Shown here: positions 58,994 to 64,000 of the stretch, one piece after another | Layout of the letters: the number at the start of each line of letters is the position of its first letter | Position numbering within the stretch: the first letter of the stretch is position 1 | Position numbers and translations under genes: made by a program | The notes under the pieces: generated by a model | Databases searched by the model: none | What the model was told of the DNA's origin: nothing | Seen by the model: the letters and a program-made list of their open reading frames with translations, nothing else | From: an uncultured Collinsella sp. | GTDB lineage: Bacteria; Actinomycetota; Coriobacteriia; Coriobacteriales; Coriobacteriaceae | Direction: 5' to 3' | Assembly (NCBI GenBank): GCA_902496275.1 | Contig: CABVAC010000003.1 | Coordinates: 35,762-99,761 of the forward strand | Length of the DNA stretch: 64,000 nucleotides

Positions 58994-59704
58994 ATGGGTC
59001 AGAAAGTCTACCCCACCGGCTTCCGTCTTGGCATCACCGAGAACTGGCGCTCCCGCTGGTTCGCAGAGAAGGATTACGCTAAGACCCTCGGTAACGATCT
59101 CGAGATTCGTAAGTACCTCGAGAAGCGTCTTTCCCGCGCAGCTGTCTCCCGCGTCGAGATCGAGCGCGCTGGCGACAAGGTGAAGGTCATCATCCTCACT
59201 GCTCGCCCCGGCGTTGTCATCGGTAAGAAGGGTGCCGAGATCGATACCCTCCGTACCGAGCTCGAGAAGGTCGCTGGCGTCTCCAAGGGCCAGCTCTCCG
59301 TCGACGTTGTCGAGATCAAGCGCCCCGAGCTCGACGCCAACCTCGTTGCTCAGTCTATCGCCGAGCAGCTCGAGGGCCGCGTTGCCTTCCGTCGCGCTAT
59401 GCGCAAGGCTGTCCAGTCCGCCTGCAAGGCCGGCGCTAAGGGCATCCGTATCCAGTGCTCCGGTCGTCTCGGCGGTGCCGAGATGGGCCGTCGTGAGTGG
59501 TACCGCGAGGGTCGCGTGCCTCTGCACACCCTCCGTGCCAAGATCGACTACGGCACGGCTGTCGCCAGCACCACCATGGGCGCTTGCGGCGTGAAGGTCT
59601 GGATTTACCTGGGCGAGAAGCTCCCGGGCCAGCCTGTTCCCAACCCTGCACTCGAGGGCTCTTCCCGTCCTCGTCGTCGTAACTCCGAGAGGAGGGGTCA
59701 GTAG
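58994..59704 (+). CDS. rpsC: 30S ribosomal protein S3
   Basis: The 236-residue protein has [22 protein letters not shown], the KH-domain [12 protein letters not shown] and the C-terminal [27 protein letters not shown]3 lies at the mRNA entry site and helps to unwind mRNA. A basic tail ([12 protein letters not shown]) ends the protein. Its stop codon overlaps the GTG of rplP by one base. Confidence 0.97.
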   Translation: MGQKVYPTGFRLGITENWRSRWFAEKDYAKTLGNDLEIRKYLEKRLSRAAVSRVEIERAGDKVKVIILTARPGVVIGKKGAEIDTLRTELEKVAGVSKGQLSVDVVEIKRPELDANLVAQSIAEQLEGRVAFRRAMRKAVQSACKAGAKGIRIQCSGRLGGAEMGRREWYREGRVPLHTLRAKIDYGTAVASTTMGACGVKVWIYLGEKLPGQPVPNPALEGSSRPRRRNSERRGQ

Positions 59705-60207
59705 TGCTTGCCCCTAAGCGTATTCTTCACCGCAAGGTGCAGCGTGGCTCCATGAAGGGCCAGGCCAAGGGTAATACCGAGCTGCATTTCGGCGAGTTTG
59801 GTATCCAGGCTCTCGAGGCCCATTGGATCACCAACCGTCAGATCGAGGCCGCTCGTATTGCCATGACCCGCTACATGAAGCGTGGCGGTCGTGTCTACAT
59901 CACGATCTTCCCCGATAAGCCCATCACCAAGAAGCCTGCTGAGACTCGCATGGGTTCTGGTAAGGGTAACCCCGAGGAGTGGGTGGCCGTCGTCAAGCCC
60001 GGCCGCATCATGTTCGAGGTCAAGGGTGTTCCCGAGGAGGTCGCTCGCGAGGCTCTGCGTCTTGCGCAGCACAAGCTCCCCATCAAGACCAAGATTGTTG
60101 CTGCTAAGAACGCTGAGCAGCGCATCGAGAAGGAGATGGCTGAGGAGGCCGCTCTCGAGGCCAAGTGGGCTGCTGAGGACGCCGCCGCCGCCAAGGAGGA
60201 GAACTAA
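59704..60207 (+). CDS. rplP: 50S ribosomal protein L16 with a C-terminal extension
   Basis: L16 helps to place tRNA in the A and P sites. The 167-residue protein has [44 protein letters not shown] and the [20 protein letters not shown] motif. Usual L16 has about 137 residues; here an Ala/Glu-rich helical tail of about 28 residues ([21 protein letters not shown]) is added. The start is GTG, overlapping the rpsC stop as TAGTG. Its own stop overlaps rpmC as TAATG. Confidence 0.96.
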   Translation: MLAPKRILHRKVQRGSMKGQAKGNTELHFGEFGIQALEAHWITNRQIEAARIAMTRYMKRGGRVYITIFPDKPITKKPAETRMGSGKGNPEEWVAVVKPGRIMFEVKGVPEEVAREALRLAQHKLPIKTKIVAAKNAEQRIEKEMAEEAALEAKWAAEDAAAAKEEN

Positions 60208-60422
60208 TGAAGCCCGCAGAGATTCGTGAGCTCTCGGACGCTCAGCTCGTTGAGAAGCTGAAGGAAATGCGTGCCGAGCTCTTTAACCTTCGTTTCCAGA
60301 TGGCCACCAGCCAGCTGGACAACACCGCTCGCGTCAACACCGTGAAGAAGGACATCGCTCGCGTCCTCACGGAGCAGCGCGCCCGCGAGATCGCAGCGGA
60401 GAAGTCCGCTGTCGCCGAGTAG
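60207..60422 (+). CDS. rpmC: 50S ribosomal protein L29
   Basis: The 71-residue helical protein has [18 protein letters not shown] and ELFNLRFQMATSQL, typical L29, near the tunnel exit. It overlaps rplP by one base and precedes rpsQ by 16 bases. Confidence 0.96.
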   Translation: MKPAEIRELSDAQLVEKLKEMRAELFNLRFQMATSQLDNTARVNTVKKDIARVLTEQRAREIAAEKSAVAE

Positions 60423-60438
60423 GACCTAAGGAGAGAAC

Positions 60439-60699
60439 ATGACTGATTCGCGTAACTCGCGTAAGGTCCGTACGGGTGTCGTTACCTCCGTCTCCGGTGC
60501 CAAGACCATTGTTGTCACCATCACCGAGCGCAAGCGTCACCCCAAGTACGGCAAGATGATGACCAGCTCCAAGAAGCTGCACGCTCACGACGAGGAGTGC
60601 ACGGCTGGCGTGGGCGACACCGTCCGCGTTATGGAGACCCGTCCTATGTCCAAGATGAAGCGTTGGCGCCTCATCGAGGTCGTCGAGCGCGCTAAATAA
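60439..60699 (+). CDS. rpsQ: 30S ribosomal protein S17
   Basis: The 86-residue OB-fold protein has RTGVVTSVSGAKTIVVTI, ERKRHPKYGKMM and GDTVRVMETRPMSKMKRWRL, typical S17. AAGGAG precedes the ATG. A gap of 118 bases with a structured leader follows before rplN. Confidence 0.97.
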   Translation: MTDSRNSRKVRTGVVTSVSGAKTIVVTITERKRHPKYGKMMTSSKKLHAHDEECTAGVGDTVRVMETRPMSKMKRWRLIEVVERAK

Positions 60700-60727
60700 G
60701 CAGTCGCTCTTACGACTTGTACGTTTC

Positions 60728-60791
60728 CGAAGATGTGCGTATGCCTGGCTTGCATACCACGGGCCGTATAAAGGCTGCGCACCTCTCTTCG
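60728..60791 (+). promoter_or_regulatory. Structured gap between rpsQ and rplN
   Basis: CGAAGA/TCTTCG and GTGCG/CGCAC (60728-60739 with 60778-60791) close a stem with a small internal loop. A nested hairpin GTATGC/GCATAC (60739-60744 with 60752-60757) lies inside. TTGTAC-17-TATGCC could be a promoter. No ORF is present. Confidence 0.4.
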
Positions 60792-60817
60792 GTTCTTAGT
60801 TCGGAGGAACATCTACC

Positions 60818-61186
60818 ATGATTCAGATGCAAACCATGCTGAACGTCGCCGACAACTCCGGCGCTCGCAAGATTCGCTGCATCAAGGTGCTTGGCGGTTC
60901 CAAGCGTCGTTATGCAGGCATCGGCGATGTGTTCATCGGTGCTGTCCAGGAGGCTACCCCTGGCGCCAACGTCAAGAAGAAGGACGTTGTCCGTTGCGTC
61001 GTCGTTCGCACCGTTAAGGAGATCCGCCGCAAGGATGGCTCCTACATTCGCTTTGATGAGAACGCCTGCGTTGTCATCAACAACGATGGTTCGCCCGTCG
61101 GCACCCGTATCTTCGGGCCCGTCGCTCGCGAGCTTCGTGACAAGAAGTACATGAAGATCGTCTCGCTCGCTCCCGAGACCCTGTAG
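60818..61186 (+). CDS. rplN: 50S ribosomal protein L14
   Basis: The 122-residue protein has [27 protein letters not shown], typical L14, and ends [22 protein letters not shown]14 forms bridges to the 30S subunit. GGAGG precedes the ATG. rplX follows after 13 bases. Confidence 0.97.
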   Translation: MIQMQTMLNVADNSGARKIRCIKVLGGSKRRYAGIGDVFIGAVQEATPGANVKKKDVVRCVVVRTVKEIRRKDGSYIRFDENACVVINNDGSPVGTRIFGPVARELRDKKYMKIVSLAPETL

Positions 61187-61199
61187 TTAGGGGAGATAT

Positions 61200-61505
61200 A
61201 TGTATATCAAGAAGGGCGATAAGGTCCAGGTTCTCTCTGGTAAGGATCGCGGCAAGCAGGGCGTTGTCCTGCGTGCTCTCCCCGCCGAGAACAAGGTCGT
61301 TGTCGAGGGCGTTTCGGTCGTTAAGAAGGCCGTCAAGCCCAACGCTGCCAACCAGCAGGGCGGCATCGTTTCGCAGGAGGCTCCCATCGACGCCTCCAAC
61401 GTCAATCTCGTTTGCCCCGAGTGCGGTAAGGTTACCCGCGTCGGTCACGAGAAGGACGGCAAGAACAAGCTGCGCGTCTGCAAGAAGTGCGGCCACAAGT
61501 TCTAA
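61200..61505 (+). CDS. rplX: 50S ribosomal protein L24 (zinc-type C-terminus)
   Basis: The 101-residue protein has the KOW segment [21 protein letters not shown] and the C-terminal [27 protein letters not shown] pattern with two CxxC pairs, as in many Gram-positive L24 proteins. L24 starts 50S assembly. A GGGGAG site precedes the ATG. A terminator follows, so rplE and the rest of the spc genes are not joined here. Confidence 0.96.
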   Translation: MYIKKGDKVQVLSGKDRGKQGVVLRALPAENKVVVEGVSVVKKAVKPNAANQQGGIVSQEAPIDASNVNLVCPECGKVTRVGHEKDGKNKLRVCKKCGHKF

Positions 61506-61532
61506 GCTGCCCGCAACATCAAGTTGCTAGCA

Positions 61533-61567
61533 AAGGCCCGGATGCCACGGCACCCGGGCCTTTTTCT
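61533..61567 (+). terminator. Terminator of the rplC-rplX operon
   Basis: AAAGGCCCGG (61533-61542) pairs with CCGGGCCTTT (61555-61564), followed by TTC. Confidence 0.92.
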
Positions 61568-61586
61568 ATCCCTACTCATTGGGGGC

Positions 61587-61611
61587 TCATTGGGGACAGA
61601 CATAAATGAGT
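61587..61611 (+). repeat. GGGGACAG hairpin, copy 5
   Basis: CTCATT and AATGAG enclose GGGGACAGACATA. It is the first of three similar units between the rplX terminator and the oxidoreductase gene. Confidence 0.75.
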
Positions 61612-61641
61612 GGCCGTTGATTGGCAGTCATTGGGGACATA

Positions 61642-61668
61642 CTCATTGGGGACAGACTTAAATGAGTG
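61642..61668 (+). repeat. GGGGACAG hairpin, copy 6
   Basis: ACTCATT and AATGAGT enclose GGGGACAGACTTA. It starts 55 bases after copy 5. Confidence 0.75.
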
Positions 61669-61681
61669 GTCGTCGCTTGGC

Positions 61682-61709
61682 ATTCATTGGGGACAGGCTT
61701 AAATGAGTG
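61682..61709 (+). repeat. GGGGACAG hairpin, copy 7
   Basis: CATTCATT and AATGAGTG enclose GGGGACAGGCTTA, with one wobble pair on the minus-strand reading. Confidence 0.7.
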
Positions 61710-61720
61710 CCGTTGAAACG

Positions 61721-61752
61721 CCGGTAGCTGGGGACGTTCCCTATGTGCCGGC
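61721..61752 (+). repeat. GGGGACGTTCC hairpin, second copy
   Basis: GCCGGTA and TGCCGGC enclose GCTGGGGACGTTCCCTATG, matching the unit at 18819-18851. Confidence 0.65.
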
Positions 61753-61780
61753 AGTTAGGGAAGTCCCTATCTGCCGGCAG
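61747..61780 (+). repeat. 16-bp hairpin next to the GGGGACGTTCC unit
   Basis: TGCCGGCAGTTAGGGA pairs with TCCCTATCTGCCGGCA with one mismatch and a two-base loop (61747-61762 with 61765-61780). Its 5' arm is the 3' arm of the previous hairpin, so the folds compete. Confidence 0.65.
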
Positions 61781-61892
61781 TTTGGAACAGTCCTTTGATG
61801 GCTGCGCCCCCCAGAGGGGTGGAGTAATACAGCCTACTCTGTCTTTTATGGCTATGGTGTTCCGCCCTTTTATGTTTCATAAGGATCGTCGC

Positions 61893-62018
61893 ATGCGCAT
61901 TTACGCGCATAGCCTTGCGCGATAATGCGCATGGCCGCGCAAATATCTGCTAACTATGGTTAAATAATGACCGATAAACAAATAAACACGCAAATACAAG
62001 CAAATGCGCGCGCATTTG
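61893..62018. promoter_or_regulatory. Cluster of GCGCA palindromes before the oxidoreductase gene
   Basis: ATGCGCAT occurs at 61893-61900 and 61925-61932, with CGCGCAT, TTGCGCG and CGCGCAAAT half-sites between and beside them. A perfect 18-bp palindrome CAAATGCGCGCGCATTTG lies at 62001-62018. The DeoR regulator two genes downstream is the natural candidate to bind here. The rest of 61781-62073 shows no gene. Confidence 0.55.
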
Positions 62019-62073
62019 TGCGAATATAAGGCTGTTGGAAATGAAGGACTTCCGATGACTCAGGAGGCACATA

Positions 62074-63153
62074 ATGGCAGATTCCAAACAGGCTCCGCTC
62101 GACGCCGAAGCAGCCGCAAAAGCAGCGTTCACTTCGGTCCAGGACAAGCCATTCCCCGATGATATCTTTACGGCTCCCGAGCTTCGTTGGGCTGTGATCG
62201 GGTGCGGCGTTATCGCCAACCAGATGGCCCAGTCTCTCGCTCTTGCCGGTCGCAAGCTTGCGGGCGTCGCCAACCGCACGCTGTCCAAGGCTCAGGCTTT
62301 TGCTGAGCAATATGGCATCGAGAAGGTCTATGAAACGGTCGAAGACCTCTACGCCGATCCGAACATTGACGCAGTCTATATCACCACGCCGCACAACACG
62401 CATATCACCTACCTGCGAGCCGCTCTGGCAGCTGGCAAGCACGTGCTCTGCGAGAAGGCCATTACCCTCAATTCCGCCGAGCTCGACGAGGCTCGTGCCA
62501 TAGCCGACGAGCACAACGTGGTCCTTATGGACGCCACCACGGTGCTCCACATGCCGTTGTATCAGGAGCTGCGCCGTCGCATGGATGCCGGCGACTTTGG
62601 CCACATGAACCTCGCTCAGCTCAACTTTGGCAGCTACAAGGAGTACGGCGATCTGACCAATCGTTTCTACAACCGTAGCCTTGCAGGCGGCGCCATACTC
62701 GACATTGGCGTGTATGCGCTCTCCGTCATGCGCCTCTTTATGGCGAGCCAGCCCGCTGAGGTTGTCTCGCTGGGCAACACCTGTGAGACCGGTGTCGACG
62801 TTGCGGGCGGCATCGTCTGCCGTAATGCCGAACAGCAGCTGGGCGTGGTGAGCCTTACGCTCCACTCCAAGCAGCCCAAGCGCTCGGTCATCAGTTTCGA
62901 TAAGTGCTATATCGAGGTCAACGAGTATCCGCGCGCCGACCATGCGACCATCGTGTGGACTGCAGACGGTCACCGTGAGGAGGTCCACGCTGGCACCGAG
63001 GCATACGCTCTGTGCTACGAGATGGCCGACCTGGAGAAGGCCGTTGCCGGCGATGATTCGAAGCGTGAGCTTCTGGGCTATGCTTCTGATGTTATGGAGC
63101 TTATGACCAAGCTCCGCGCCGACTGGGGAGTTGTGTACCCCGAGGAGGAGTAA
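62074..63153 (+). CDS. Gfo/Idh/MocA-family oxidoreductase
   Basis: A 359-residue NAD(P)-dependent dehydrogenase. After an N-terminal extension of about 36 residues, the Rossmann motif VIGCGVIANQ (41-50) and the catalytic-region motif CEKA (126-129) are seen. The C-terminal dimer domain has GGAILDIGVYALS. Family members oxidise sugars, inositols or related compounds; the substrate cannot be assigned. AGGAGG precedes the ATG. A DeoR regulator gene follows after 3 bases, so they are cotranscribed. Confidence 0.9.
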   Translation: MADSKQAPLDAEAAAKAAFTSVQDKPFPDDIFTAPELRWAVIGCGVIANQMAQSLALAGRKLAGVANRTLSKAQAFAEQYGIEKVYETVEDLYADPNIDAVYITTPHNTHITYLRAALAAGKHVLCEKAITLNSAELDEARAIADEHNVVLMDATTVLHMPLYQELRRRMDAGDFGHMNLAQLNFGSYKEYGDLTNRFYNRSLAGGAILDIGVYALSVMRLFMASQPAEVVSLGNTCETGVDVAGGIVCRNAEQQLGVVSLTLHSKQPKRSVISFDKCYIEVNEYPRADHATIVWTADGHREEVHAGTEAYALCYEMADLEKAVAGDDSKRELLGYASDVMELMTKLRADWGVVYPEEE

Positions 63154-63156
63154 GCG

Positions 63157-63903
63157 ATGCTTGCGGAAGATAGGCTCAACGCGATCGTGTCGATGGTGCA
63201 GCGAGCCGGCTCGGTTACTGTGCCAGAGCTTGCTGAGGCCCTGGGCGTGACGGCTTCTACCATTCGGCGCGACCTGCAGACGCTCGACCGAGCGCACCGC
63301 ATCGCCAAGGTCCACGGTGGGGCGACGAGTCTTGAGCGCGCGCACGTGACGCGCGACCTAACGCTTAATGAGCGCAGCGACCTCCATAACGATGACAAGG
63401 AGCGTATCTGCGCCCGTGCGGCGGCGCTTGTGGAGCCTGAGAGCTTTGTATACATCGACTCGGGCTCGACGACGCTCAGGCTCATCGAGCATCTTCCATA
63501 CCTTGAAGATGTCACCTATGTGACCGATTCCGTGGCCCATGCTCAGCGCCTTGCTTTGCGCGGCATGCGTACCGTGGTGCTGGGCGGCGAGCTCAAACCC
63601 GAGACCGAGGCGCTCGTTGGCCCCGATGCCTTGGCAACCTTAGACCGCTACAACTTCAACTGTGGCTTTTGGGGTTCCAATGGCATCGCCGCCGAGCAAG
63701 GTCTCACCACACCGGATATCGAGGAAGCGCAGGTCAAGCGTATCTCGATGCGCCATACCGCCAAACGCTTCGTAATCTCGGACGCCAGCAAATTTGGCAT
63801 GGTGGCACCCGTCAAGTTCGCGGACTTCCGCGACGCAACGATTATTACCGCAGGCGAGGTCCCCGCCAAGTACCGGGCAATGGACAACGTCATCACGGTC
63901 TAG
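63157..63903 (+). CDS. DeoR-family transcriptional regulator
   Basis: The 248-residue protein has an N-terminal HTH (VTVPELAEALGVTASTIRRDLQTLD, about 20-45) and the DeoR sensor domain with IDSGSTTLRLIEHLP and the VGPDALATLDRYNFNCGFWGSNGI region, which binds phosphorylated sugars. It is the second gene with the oxidoreductase and probably represses the operon through the upstream palindromes. GAGGAGGAG lies within the end of the previous gene. Confidence 0.9.
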   Translation: MLAEDRLNAIVSMVQRAGSVTVPELAEALGVTASTIRRDLQTLDRAHRIAKVHGGATSLERAHVTRDLTLNERSDLHNDDKERICARAAALVEPESFVYIDSGSTTLRLIEHLPYLEDVTYVTDSVAHAQRLALRGMRTVVLGGELKPETEALVGPDALATLDRYNFNCGFWGSNGIAAEQGLTTPDIEEAQVKRISMRHTAKRFVISDASKFGMVAPVKFADFRDATIITAGEVPAKYRAMDNVITV

Positions 63904-63924
63904 CAGCAGGGGACGGGCTAAGGC

Positions 63925-63945
63925 CAAAACCACCACAAAGGGGCC
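63925..63945 (+). repeat. Half copy of a GGGGACAG-type hairpin arm
   Basis: AAAACCACCACAAAGGGGCC matches the left arm of copy 1, but the second arm is missing and the following sequence differs. It lies 22 bases after the DeoR stop. Confidence 0.6.
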
Positions 63946-64000
63946 GGTGACGCATAATTTCTTTCGCAAATTGACAACCGCATAGCGGAACACGGCCCGC

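Noticed and set aside
61743..61925. 60-residue ORF after the hairpin run
   Set aside because: It starts inside repeats, has no ribosome-binding site and no recognisable sequence.

Overview
The window is a high-GC, gene-dense actinobacterial chromosome segment. It most resembles the class Coriobacteriia, close to Collinsella; this is inferred from gene content, protein style and the intergenic repeats, and no database was searched. Supporting traits are an actinobacterial-type RpoB/RpoC pair, a type II fatty acid operon that uses FabK, a fused AccD-AccA carboxyltransferase, a fused FeoA-FeoB, and many GTG and TTG starts in ribosomal genes.

Layout. 1-3.7 kb: the end of tuf, then rpmG, tRNA-Trp, secE, nusG, rplK and rplA. 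3.9-27 kb: an accessory block that interrupts the usual rplKA-rplJL order. It holds a ParB-like/BMP fusion with a metallophosphoesterase, an MscS channel, a three-gene ABC importer with a WYL-type regulator nearby, asnS, an EIIA protein, an esterase, a GntR/DDAH/arginine-ornithine antiporter group, feoAB, an MFS exporter, a GH13 enzyme, a DNA glycosylase and an aminotransferase. 27-42 kb: rplJ-rplL, galU, rpoB-rpoC and rpsL-rpsG-fusA-rpsJ. 42-52 kb: biotin ligase, divergent from the operon fabH-acpP-fabK-fabD-fabG-fabF-accB-fabZ-accC-accDA. 52-55 kb: a PTS EIIC, a CDF metal transporter and a histidine phosphatase. 55.7-61.5 kb: an S10-type operon from rplC to rplX that ends at a terminator. 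62-64 kb: a Gfo/Idh/MocA oxidoreductase and a DeoR regulator.

How the parts work together. The transcription and translation genes are split into blocks, each with its own promoter. Three of these blocks (rplJL, rpsL, rplC) are directly preceded by a copy of the same long fold-back element, which has a conserved core and private self-complementary arms. The fatty acid operon makes malonyl-CoA (AccB, AccC, AccDA), loads it (FabD) and elongates it (FabH, FabG, FabZ, FabK, FabF) on ACP; BirA biotinylates AccB.

The most unusual observations are: an alpha-CTD-like DNA-binding module fused near the C-terminus of RpoC; the fold-back elements before ribosomal operons; a second hairpin family with a constant GGGGACAG segment and variable arms at gene 3' ends; and two arrays of inverted units with a period of about 61-62 bp.
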